Shown: in pieces, positions 27,487-34,803 of the stretch
Position numbering within the stretch: the stretch's first letter is position 1
Layout: each line of letters opens with the position of its first letter
DNA from: Marinicauda pacifica
GTDB lineage: Bacteria > Pseudomonadota > Alphaproteobacteria > Caulobacterales > Maricaulaceae
Direction of reading: 5' to 3'
Length of the DNA: 64,000 nucleotides
NCBI RefSeq assembly: GCF_004793635.1
Contig: NZ_SRXV01000002.1
Coordinates: forward strand, 1 to 64,000
Notes under the pieces: model-generated
Databases searched by the model: none
What the model saw: the letters and a program-made list of their open reading frames with translations, nothing else
What the model was told of the DNA's origin: nothing
Made by a program: the position numbers and the translations under genes

Positions 27487-29315
27487 GGCTGAGGCTCCGC
27501 TTCTGACAAGGATACAAGATCGAGAGGTTCTTCCGGTCCCTGCCTGACACGCACACGTGGCGGGAACATGGCCGAGACAAGGTCTGCTTGCGCGGAGGGA
27601 TCGGCCTCGCGCGGCGCGACGCCCAGAATCGACGCCAGCTGGCCGATCACCTCGCCCGCGGTCGGCGCCGCGTTCCAGCCGGCGGTCCGGTAGCCGTGCG
27701 TATTCTCGGTGGGCTGCGGCAGGTAGAGCGTGACGAGCAGCACGTATTGCGGATCATCGAACGGGAAGATGGAAATGAAGGAATTATAGACCGCCCGGCG
27801 ATTATAGCGCCCGTCCACGATCTGCTCGGCGGTGCCGGTCTTTCCTGCCACCGCCAGCCCTTCAACATTGGCCGCTCCGCCCGAACCCTCGGTAACCACC
27901 TGACGCATCACGCCCAGAACCTGAGCTGCGGTCGATGCACTCATCACCGGTTCGCCGACAACCGTTTCGCCGGGCGCGACCGGCCGGAAGGTCGGTGGTA
28001 CGTAGACGCCACCATTCGCAAGCGCTGCGTAGGCAGCCGTAAGCGTCACCGGGGAAATATTGAAGCCATGGCCGAACGACGCCGTCATGTTCTCCGTACG
28101 CCCCCACCGCGCGGGCATCAGCGGCTCTGCGCTTTCTGCAAGCTCCACCGGCGCGCGCTCGAACAGACGTAGATCGCTGAAGAAGCGCCGCATCTCCTCG
28201 CTTCCGATCGTATCGGCCATTCGCGCGGTCGCAATGTTGGATGAGTGCACGATAGCTTCACGGGCTGTGAGCGGACGGCGCTCGGGATGGAAGTCATGGA
28301 TGGTGAAGCCCCCGACGCGCAACGGATGGGTCGCATCAAAAACGTCTCCGACGCGCACCTCTCCGGTTTCGAGAGCGGCGGCAAGGGTCAGCGGTTTCAT
28401 CACTGACCCCAATTCATAGACTCCGGTCAGCGCGCGGTTGAACCGGTCCACACCCGCAGAATCCGAAGGACGGTTCGGATCGAAGTCAGGCAACGATACG
28501 AGAGACAGAATTTCGCCTGTTCCGACGCGCATGAGGACGGCGCTCGCGCCCTCGGCACTGAACTCCGCCATCCTGGCCCGCAAGACACGTTCGATCGCAT
28601 TTTGTGCAGTCAGGTCGATCGACAGGCTGACCGGTCTGCCATCGCCGGACGACAGCTCTGATTCAAAGGCAAGTTCCGCACCTGAGACGCCATTGAGATC
28701 GGTATCGGTATAGCCGACGACATGGGCGGCGGCGCGCTTTTTGGGATAGATGCGCCCGGCCTCAATCCTGAAATCGAGCCCAGGCAAACCGAGAAGGTGG
28801 ATCGCCTGGCGCTGGCGCGGCGTGAGTTGACGGGCGACCCACACGAACCGACGGTTGGAGGAGAGCATGCGCGCCGTGCGATCGACATCAAGGTCGGTGA
28901 GGACCGTGGCCAGCTGCTCGGCGGTTTCCTGCGCATCCCACACCATGGCCGGGTCGGCCCACAAGGAATGAAAATCGAGATTGGTCGCAAGCACCTCGCC
29001 GTCGCGGTCGGTAATCTCTCCGCGGCGAACCGGTGCCTCGGCATAGCTGTGCGGCACACTGGCCGGGTCCGCAGGAAACAGGGCAAGTCCGGTCGCGCGG
29101 ACACTCAGAACGGCGAAGAACAATCCGACGCCCAGGCCCATGACCATGAGGCGCGTCCGCGACAGGGACAGCGCTGCCCCCGCTTCATCCTCGAGACGCA
29201 AGAGCTGGGCAACGTCGGCAGGCGCGGCTTCACAGACAGGCGGCGGCGTGCGCCCCTCGCGAGTTTCTCGAACCTTGACCTTGCCCCAGAAGCGCCCGAG
29301 CCCGCGTGCCATCAA
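27483..29315 (-). CDS. ftsI: Penicillin-binding protein 3 / FtsI, septal D,D-transpeptidase
   Basis: A 610-residue class B PBP that cross-links septal peptidoglycan. A cytoplasmic N-terminus of about 50 residues is followed by one membrane helix (LMVMGLGVGLFFAVLSV) and the RRGEITDRDGEVLATNL segment of the pedestal. Active-site motifs in order are SVMK (nucleophile Ser, in YELGSVMKP), SSN (HSSNIATA) and KTG (AGKTGTAEQ). Partner of FtsW. Overlaps ftsL and murE by four bases each. Confidence 0.95.
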   Translation of the reverse strand: MMARGLGRFWGKVKVRETREGRTPPPVCEAAPADVAQLLRLEDEAGAALSLSRTRLMVMGLGVGLFFAVLSVRATGLALFPADPASVPHSYAEAPVRRGEITDRDGEVLATNLDFHSLWADPAMVWDAQETAEQLATVLTDLDVDRTARMLSSNRRFVWVARQLTPRQRQAIHLLGLPGLDFRIEAGRIYPKKRAAAHVVGYTDTDLNGVSGAELAFESELSSGDGRPVSLSIDLTAQNAIERVLRARMAEFSAEGASAVLMRVGTGEILSLVSLPDFDPNRPSDSAGVDRFNRALTGVYELGSVMKPLTLAAALETGEVRVGDVFDATHPLRVGGFTIHDFHPERRPLTAREAIVHSSNIATARMADTIGSEEMRRFFSDLRLFERAPVELAESAEPLMPARWGRTENMTASFGHGFNISPVTLTAAYAALANGGVYVPPTFRPVAPGETVVGEPVMSASTAAQVLGVMRQVVTEGSGGAANVEGLAVAGKTGTAEQIVDGRYNRRAVYNSFISIFPFDDPQYVLLVTLYLPQPTENTHGYRTAGWNAAPTAGEVIGQLASILGVAPREADPSAQADLVSAMFPPRVRVRQGPEEPLDLVSLSEAEPQP

Positions 29316-29671
29316 CCGCCTCCGCCCGTCCTGCGGAGCCCCATTGAGGGATATGCACGCGGCGCGCCAGTCAGTTGCGGAGCTGCCTCTTCTGTCTGGA
29401 TCTGAGGAAGATCGGAAAGCTCGATTTCCTGATTGGGCCGTACCGGCTCAAAGCCTAGATACGCACGCGCCAGGGCCCGCAGCTGTTCCGGATCTTCCAG
29501 GTGGGCGACGTTGACGGAGAGTGTATTGATCCGCCCCCGCTCCTCGGCCAGTTCCGCCTGCAGATGTGCCAACCGGTCCTGAGCTTCGCCCGCCTCGGTC
29601 TTGGCGATGTAAAGCGCGAGCAGAAGCGCGGCTGCGACGGTTAGCATCAGAATATTGAGTGCTTTCATCAT
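29312..29671 (-). CDS. ftsL: Cell division protein FtsL
   Basis: A 119-residue bitopic protein: one N-terminal membrane helix (about residues 5-23), then a coiled-coil/leucine-zipper region (LAHLQAELAEERGRINTLSVNVAHLEDPEQLRALA is its extent, about 34-68) and a short C-terminal tail. Sequence is poorly conserved in the family; identity rests on topology and position between rsmH and ftsI. It forms the FtsQLB complex. Confidence 0.85.
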   Translation of the reverse strand: MMKALNILMLTVAAALLLALYIAKTEAGEAQDRLAHLQAELAEERGRINTLSVNVAHLEDPEQLRALARAYLGFEPVRPNQEIELSDLPQIQTEEAAPQLTGAPRAYPSMGLRRTGGGG

Positions 29672-30663
29672 CAGACCAGCTCCAGGAGACGGCTATAGGC
29701 CGGCACGCCGCGAAAGGCGCTTTCGGCGCGCGGCCAGGCGGATGCTTCGTTACGAACACCTGCGCGCAACTTGGCGGAGCGCGCGCGCGGGTTTTCAGAG
29801 ACTTCGGTCTCGCTCGGCTCGACCGCCTTGCGTGTGAGCAGAGAAAAGCTCGGTTCGTGCTCGGGCAGCGCTTCCGGCTCATGACGCGAGCCGCGACCCA
29901 GAAGACCTGCACGTTCACGAAAGAACGTCTTAACCATGCGATCTTCCAGTGAATGGAAGGTAACAATAACGAGCCGGCCAGCCGGCTTGAGAATCTGTTC
30001 GGCTGCCACCAGGCCCGCCATCAGCTCGCCCAGCTCGTCATTGACGAAGATGCGCAGCGCCTGAAAGACCCGCGTTGCCGGGTGGATGCGGCCGGGTTTG
30101 CCGCCCACTGCGCGCGAGACGATATCGGCCAGGCGCAAGGTCGTGGTGATCGGCTCGGATTCCCGCTCGCGCACGATGAACTGTGCAGCGCGACGCGCCT
30201 TCTTCTCCTCGCCGTAGACCCGGAAGATTGCGGTAAGCTCGTCGAGCTCCAGCTTGTTGACCGCGTCCGCCGCACTGGGACCTGACCGCGACATGCGCAT
30301 GTCCAGCGGCCCCTCTCGCTGGAAGGAAAAGCCGCGATCTGCCTCGTCGATCTGCATGGATGACACACCGAGGTCGAGGACGACACCGTCGACGCCCGAG
30401 CTCTCGGCTCGCTCGATCACATCCTCCATCAGGGAGAACGGCCCCTCGGCGAACGCAAATCGCTTCGGGTAGGCGCCTTTGACAGCTTCGACCGCACGGC
30501 GCGCAGTCGGATCGCGATCGATGCCGAGAACCCGCGTCCCATGAAATCCCAGGATGGCCCGCGTGTATCCGCCCGCTCCGAAGGTCGCGTCGACATACAG
30601 GCCACCGTCACGCGGTTCCAGCGCGTGCAGGACTTCCTCCAGCATGACGGGTCGGTGCGCCAT
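29671..30663 (-). CDS. rsmH: 16S rRNA (cytosine(1402)-N(4))-methyltransferase
   Basis: A 330-residue SAM-dependent methyltransferase (MraW). HRPVMLEEVLHAL at the N-terminus, VDATFGAGGYTRAIL (SAM motif I), DGVVLDLGVSSMQID and SFQREGPLDMRM are diagnostic; the C-terminal half has VIVTFHSLEDRMVK. It methylates N4 of C1402 in 16S rRNA. Overlaps mraZ by one base and ftsL by one base. Confidence 0.96.
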   Translation of the reverse strand: MAHRPVMLEEVLHALEPRDGGLYVDATFGAGGYTRAILGFHGTRVLGIDRDPTARRAVEAVKGAYPKRFAFAEGPFSLMEDVIERAESSGVDGVVLDLGVSSMQIDEADRGFSFQREGPLDMRMSRSGPSAADAVNKLELDELTAIFRVYGEEKKARRAAQFIVRERESEPITTTLRLADIVSRAVGGKPGRIHPATRVFQALRIFVNDELGELMAGLVAAEQILKPAGRLVIVTFHSLEDRMVKTFFRERAGLLGRGSRHEPEALPEHEPSFSLLTRKAVEPSETEVSENPRARSAKLRAGVRNEASAWPRAESAFRGVPAYSRLLELV

Positions 30664-31127
30664 CAGGCACCCTCCCCGGCTGCACGGCGCCTGGGCTTCA
30701 GGGCATGCTTGTTCTCACGCGCGGTCTCGAGATCCTGACCGTGCTGCTCAGCGATCGCTTCGGGACTCCATATCTCGAAGCGCTTGCCCAGACCGACAAA
30801 AGTGGCCCGCACATCAAGCCCGGCATAATCCGCGAATTCCTTGGGCAGTGAGATGCGGCCAGTCGAATCAAACGTCAGCGCGCGCGCCCCGCCGAAAATC
30901 ACTCGCTCGATCGCAACGCGACGGTCGTCGTACGGATCCATCTCGTCCAGCGCATCGGCGTACTCGTCCATCAGGCGCTGACCGCAACCTTCCAGAAACG
31001 GTCCGTTAAATGAACGCCATACATAGATTCCGTTGAGCGGGTCGGGCGCCACGGCCGCACGGAAAGACGCCGGAACGGAAACCCGTCCCTTCGCGTCAAT
31101 CCCGTTCTCGGTCGTGTAGAGAAACAT
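30663..31127 (-). CDS. mraZ: Transcriptional regulator MraZ
   Basis: A 154-residue protein with two tandem AbrB-like MraZ domains: the first starts NGIDAKGRVSVPASFR (about 8-23), the second has LTFDSTGRISLPKEFADYA (about 84-102). MraZ forms a ring that binds TGGGN direct repeats and represses its own operon in E. coli (established knowledge); three such repeats lie 49-73 bases upstream. First gene of the dcw operon. Confidence 0.94.
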   Translation of the reverse strand: MFLYTTENGIDAKGRVSVPASFRAAVAPDPLNGIYVWRSFNGPFLEGCGQRLMDEYADALDEMDPYDDRRVAIERVIFGGARALTFDSTGRISLPKEFADYAGLDVRATFVGLGKRFEIWSPEAIAEQHGQDLETARENKHALKPRRRAAGEGA

Positions 31128-31175
31128 CCCCGCTCCCAGCGTATCGATACGCAGCCCCCTCTGGCTGGTTAACTA

Positions 31176-31200
31176 TGGGATACCATGGGATGTCGTGGGA
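31176..31200. promoter_or_regulatory. MraZ boxes: three TGGGA repeats at 10-base spacing
   Basis: TGGGA occurs at 31176-31180, 31186-31190 and 31196-31200 on the plus strand, each separated by five bases, exactly the TGGGN-N5 arrangement bound by MraZ. The motif reads on the strand opposite to mraZ. Confidence 0.75.
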
Positions 31201-31240
31201 AACAATCTGTAAAGCAGGTCTTAATGCCCATTCTTGAGCA

Positions 31241-31249
31241 TGTGGATAA
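31241..31249 (-). promoter_or_regulatory. Consensus DnaA box upstream of mraZ
   Basis: The minus strand reads TTATCCACA, a perfect DnaA 9-mer, 114 bases before the mraZ ATG. A single box may regulate transcription rather than act as an origin. Confidence 0.55.
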
Positions 31250-31283
31250 GTACAGACGGCCGATGCTGCAGCGCAACGCAAAA

Positions 31284-31298
31284 GAACATAATGTGAAC
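31284..31298. promoter_or_regulatory. Candidate LexA (SOS) box upstream of mraZ
   Basis: The minus strand reads GTTC-ACATTAT-GTTC, an exact fit to the alphaproteobacterial SOS operator GTTC-N7-GTTC. It lies 157 bases upstream of mraZ and 48 bases beyond the 3' end of rnpB; no other gene start is near. Confidence 0.5.
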
Positions 31299-31345
31299 AT
31301 TTGAGGCGCCCAAATGCTCGCATTAACTTTTTCGCTAACGATAGT

Positions 31346-31756
31346 GGGGTCAGACGGCCTGTAAGCCGGGTTCTGTGCCGGTTTTTCCACATGGGAAAAA
31401 CCGGTGGCGACCATTCATCTGCGCCAGTGATTGCTCACTGACTGAAGCGACCTACCCGGATGGCGCTCGGAAGGCGCGTGTCCGGACGAACCGGACTTCC
31501 ATCCCTATTCGGTCTTGCTCCGGGCGGGGCTTGCCGTGCCCCCTTCCTTGCGGTCGGGGCGGTGCGCTCTTACCGCACCGTTTCACCCTTGCCGCGCCAG
31601 GCGCGGCGGTTTGTTTTCTGCGGCGCTATCCCTGGACCGGCAAACCGGCCCGCCGGGCTTTCCCCGGCGCCCTCCTTCCGTGGAGCCCGGACTTTCCTCT
31701 CCGGCCCGGCTTTCGCCACTGGACCGAAGCGGCCGCCCGGCCGTCTGACGCGCGGT
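31346..31756 (-). ncRNA. rnpB: RNase P RNA (class A)
   Basis: On the minus strand the universally conserved 5' region GAGGAAAGTCCGGGCTCC is at about 31682-31699, and the 3' end carries ACAGAACCCGGCTTACAGG (about 31358-31376), both hallmarks of bacterial RNase P RNA, the catalytic RNA that matures tRNA 5' ends. The outer ends pair: GTCAGACGGCC at the 5' side with GGCCGTCTGAC at the 3' side, which sets the limits to within a few bases. Length, about 410 nt, is normal. It begins 34 bases after the amidase stop. Confidence 0.93.
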
Positions 31757-31790
31757 AGATAGGCGCTTCACCCCGCTGGAGGCAAGCGTC

Positions 31791-32522
31791 TCACCCTGCA
31801 GACCGGCAGAGTTCAGCGACATGCGTGATCAGGGCCGCGGTCTGGGCATCGACGATCCCGTCTATCGAGGCAGGCCGGAAACGGCGCTGAAACGCGACGA
31901 CGACAGCCTCCATTTCAAGACCGAAATGGCTATCGACCTCCAGCCCATAGCCAATCGCGGAGAGCGTGCGCTGGACGTCCGCGACGGGTTCGCCCGAGGC
32001 GCCGACGCGAAAATGCTCCGAGCGGGACTGCGAGACCTCGCCCGGCCACAGGCCCACACCGTGTTCGGCGAGATGCGCCCAGGGGAAGCGCTCGCCGGGA
32101 TCCTGCTTGCGGCCGGGAGCCACATCGCTGTGCCCCACAACATCGCGCGGAGCGATCCCATAACGCCCCACGATGTCGCGTGAGAGCCGGACGACCGCCT
32201 CGATCTGGACGGCCGGGAACTCCGGTAGTCCAAATTCGTGACCGCCATTGACGATCTCGATGCCGATGGAGGCGGAGTTCACGTCGTCAATTCCTCGCCA
32301 GGATCCGGCTCCTGCATGCCAAGCACGGCGCTCTTCCTCCACCAGCCTCACCACCCGGCCATCTTCGAACACCAGATAATGCGCGCTAACCTTGGAGGCG
32401 GGATCGCGCAGACGCTCGAGCGCGGCTGCTCCTGTTTCCATGCCGGTGTAGTGCAGCACGAGCATCGAGATCTGGTCGTTGCGGTCGTCGTGATTTGGAG
32501 AGGGCGCGTCTTCGAACGTCAT
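31791..32522 (-). CDS. N-acetylmuramoyl-L-alanine amidase with peptidoglycan-binding domain (AmpD-like)
   Basis: A 243-residue amidase_2 enzyme. Zinc ligands are expected at H24 (LVLHYTG), H131 (VVGHSDVAP) and the nearby D/K-rich turn (GRKQDPGE); the body contains VSAHYLVFEDG and RRAWHAGAGSW. A C-terminal PG_binding_1-type domain (about 170-240, VADVQRTLSAIGYG) follows. No signal peptide is visible, which suggests cytoplasmic anhydro-muropeptide recycling, consistent with nagZ elsewhere in the window, although the PG-binding domain also fits an envelope role. ATGA overlap with the upstream DMT transporter. Confidence 0.86.
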   Translation of the reverse strand: MTFEDAPSPNHDDRNDQISMLVLHYTGMETGAAALERLRDPASKVSAHYLVFEDGRVVRLVEEERRAWHAGAGSWRGIDDVNSASIGIEIVNGGHEFGLPEFPAVQIEAVVRLSRDIVGRYGIAPRDVVGHSDVAPGRKQDPGERFPWAHLAEHGVGLWPGEVSQSRSEHFRVGASGEPVADVQRTLSAIGYGLEVDSHFGLEMEAVVVAFQRRFRPASIDGIVDAQTAALITHVAELCRSAG

Positions 32523-33430
32523 CTTGGTTTCTGCAATACGGTTTCCGGCTGGACGGTTTTGGCGCGCCGCGCGGCGACCGTCGCCACGCCGGCAATGGCG
32601 AGCGAGCCGCCGAGGACCAGCTGCCAGGTCACCGGATCGCCCAGCAGCACGACACCGGACACGACACCGATGAGCGGCCCCATCAATGTCAGCGGCGCGA
32701 TCAGGGACGCATCATAACGGCGCAGCAGCCAGTAGAAGGTGCCGTGGCCAAACACATTGACCAGCAACACCGTAAAGAAGAGCGCCGCGATGAACACCCA
32801 GCCGCCCGATACCGTCGAGGCGAGCTGGTCGTGCTCGAACAGCAGGCTCGCGATCAGAAGCGGCGGGGCAGAGATCAGACCCATCCAGGCTTGCAGCGGA
32901 ATGGGCTTGAGATCGACCTGCTTGACGAAGATCGAACCAGCCGCGGCCATGAAGGCAGCACACACACCGAATAGAAGCCCGGCGGTGAAGCTGAATTCGG
33001 CCGGCTTCATGACGACCAGACTCGCTCCGGCAAAGGCGAGTGCCATGCCTCCGCCCCGGATCCAGCGCACCCGCTCCTTCAAGAACAGGATGGACAGGAT
33101 CGTGGTGAAGGGCACGGCGAGCTGGACGACGATCGCGATGGCCGACGGGCTCGCGTAATTCAGCCCCAGAAACAGGAAGGCGAACTGTGCCGCGCCCATG
33201 GTCAGAGAAGCGGCGATGACCGGTCCCATTTTTTTGGGAAACGGCAGGAGCCAGGGACCGAGGAAGGCATAGAGCAGCGCAAACCGCATGAAAGCAAAGA
33301 AGAGCGGCGGCGCCCCCTCGAACCCGGGCACGATTTGCGGCGTGCCGGACAGCGACCATTTCGCGACGACGAAGTTCAGCCCCCAGACGAGGCAAACCAG
33401 GAACAGGAGACCGAAGTGACGTGCGTTCAT
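32519..33430 (-). CDS. EamA/DMT family transporter
   Basis: A 303-residue integral membrane protein with two EamA repeats and about ten helices; WGLNFVVAKWSLSG at the N-terminus and LNYASPSAIAIVVQLAVPF before the first repeat's end are typical, and the second repeat ends with ALTLMGPLIGVVSGVVLLGDPVTW. DMT exporters of this type move amino acids or other small metabolites; the substrate is not predictable. It overlaps the amidase by four bases, so the two are likely co-transcribed. Confidence 0.87.
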   Translation of the reverse strand: MNARHFGLLFLVCLVWGLNFVVAKWSLSGTPQIVPGFEGAPPLFFAFMRFALLYAFLGPWLLPFPKKMGPVIAASLTMGAAQFAFLFLGLNYASPSAIAIVVQLAVPFTTILSILFLKERVRWIRGGGMALAFAGASLVVMKPAEFSFTAGLLFGVCAAFMAAAGSIFVKQVDLKPIPLQAWMGLISAPPLLIASLLFEHDQLASTVSGGWVFIAALFFTVLLVNVFGHGTFYWLLRRYDASLIAPLTLMGPLIGVVSGVVLLGDPVTWQLVLGGSLAIAGVATVAARRAKTVQPETVLQKPR

Positions 33431-33790
33431 GGTGCCGGGTTAACGCCGCCTCGGGAGGGGTGCAAGCGGCAAAAATGGGTAGCAGGCTTGCGCCGTGCCG
33501 CAATTTTGTCCCCAGGACTCCAATCTCAGATCTCGCCTCCTACTACGACTACTATCGCGGCCAAGCTTCTGATTTTTCAGAACACAGCAGGACAGGGCGA
33601 TGAGAATCGCAAGAGATGCGCCGGGTGCGGTGGGCCGTTCGGACGCGATATCCCCCCATTCGTTGGTCGCTCAGAGCGAAGCGAAACCTGTGGAAGCGAG
33701 GCAGTGTATGGCGCAGTCCGGCGGACGGGGACAGGCGCAGGACACGGCAGGCCCGGCCCGCACCGGGTCGGCCCGCACCGGTGGCTTCAG
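33431..33790. other. Gene-free stretch with no recognised element
   Basis: About 360 bases between the DMT transporter start and the phosphodiesterase stop. Only a short tandem duplication (GGCCCGCACCGG at 33755-33766 and 33770-33781) was noticed. Several open frames cross it but none has coding support. The transporter promoter is expected at the left end. Confidence 0.5.
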
Positions 33791-34771
33791 TTATTCGCCT
33801 GTGCACCGTCTGAATGCGCCCAGCGTGTCCTGGCGTTCGGCCAGCGCATCATACGCGGTCCAGTGGATATCGGTTGCGATGACAACCACACCGCCATCGG
33901 CGATGTCCCGGTAGATGGAGGCATCGCCGCTCTCGCGAACCTCGTTGTCGATGTACCAGAGCGCCCCGAACGCGGCCGGGATATCGACCCCATGCAGCAT
34001 GTCCCAAGTGTCCGGCACAGGCGCGGCGTGCACACCGGTCCAGGCCATCAGGCGCTCCGGCGCAATACCGGCGTCCAGCAGGGCGTCGAGCCGTTCCTGA
34101 TCCTGGATCTCCACCGAGATGGCCACGCGCGGATCGGCGCGCGCTACCCGGATCGCCTCCTCCGCCGTGTAGACAACCACCGCCGCATACGAGATGGCGT
34201 TCGCTTCCACGATTCCAGCGACGACCTCCTCAACCGGGAGGCCCGTCTTGACGTCCAGTTGAACAAAGGCTCGCCCACGCGCCCAGTCCAGTACGTCAGC
34301 AAGCGTCGGAATCGCGAAATCGGTGACCTGGCCGGCTTCGTCGACAAGACGCACCTCCACAAGATCGGCAAACGCCATCGCGTCTACCTGGCCTTCTCCG
34401 GTTGTGGTCCGCTCAAGCGTATCGTCATGCAACGCAATGATGATCCCGTCCGCCGTCCGCTGGATGTCCACCTCCAGGATCATCGGACCCTGCGCCAGCG
34501 TGTTGGCGAAGGTCTCGATCGCATTTTCCGGATAGCCCGGCTCCACCCCGCCGCGATGGGCGCTCACGAAGGCTGCGTCCTGATCTCGCAGGCAGCGCAG
34601 CACGTCCGGTATGACCTGCCCTTCCGGGGCAACAGCCGGAACCAGCGGTTCAGGCAAACCCGCCCAGGCATTGCCGGTCGCAGAAGGGTCGGCAGCACCG
34701 GCCCCCGTTGCCGAGCAGGCGGCGAGCCAGAACCCCGCGCATACCGCGATCATGAATGCCTCCGGTTTCAT
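33791..34771 (-). CDS. Glycerophosphodiester phosphodiesterase family lipoprotein
   Basis: A 326-residue exported GDPD-domain protein. A lipoprotein signal MKPEAFMIAVCAGFWLAACS places the lipid-modified Cys at about residue 19. Catalytic motifs are complete: SAHRGG (His-Arg), PENAIETF, LEVDIQ (metal-binding Glu and Asp) and LHDDTLERTT (catalytic His). The family hydrolyses glycerophosphodiesters to sn-glycerol 3-phosphate and an alcohol. ATG 34771 fits the signal peptide; an upstream ATG at 34804 overlapping the receptor stop would add 11 polar residues. Immediately downstream of a TonB-dependent receptor, so a scavenging role at the envelope is inferred. Confidence 0.85.
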   Translation of the reverse strand: MKPEAFMIAVCAGFWLAACSATGAGAADPSATGNAWAGLPEPLVPAVAPEGQVIPDVLRCLRDQDAAFVSAHRGGVEPGYPENAIETFANTLAQGPMILEVDIQRTADGIIIALHDDTLERTTTGEGQVDAMAFADLVEVRLVDEAGQVTDFAIPTLADVLDWARGRAFVQLDVKTGLPVEEVVAGIVEANAISYAAVVVYTAEEAIRVARADPRVAISVEIQDQERLDALLDAGIAPERLMAWTGVHAAPVPDTWDMLHGVDIPAAFGALWYIDNEVRESGDASIYRDIADGGVVVIATDIHWTAYDALAERQDTLGAFRRCTGE

Positions 34772-34803
34772 TGAGACAGATTTCCCGTTGCTTGACCGCG
34801 CCA

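Noticed and set aside
31241..31249. Replication origin
   Set aside because: A single DnaA box without an AT-rich unwinding region, further boxes or origin-linked genes is not enough.
33421..33603. 60-codon open frame on the plus strand
   Set aside because: Overlaps the DMT transporter start, has no ribosome site and no recognisable sequence.
33755..33781. Short tandem duplication GGCCCGCACCGG
   Set aside because: Only two units in non-coding GC-rich DNA; no likely function.
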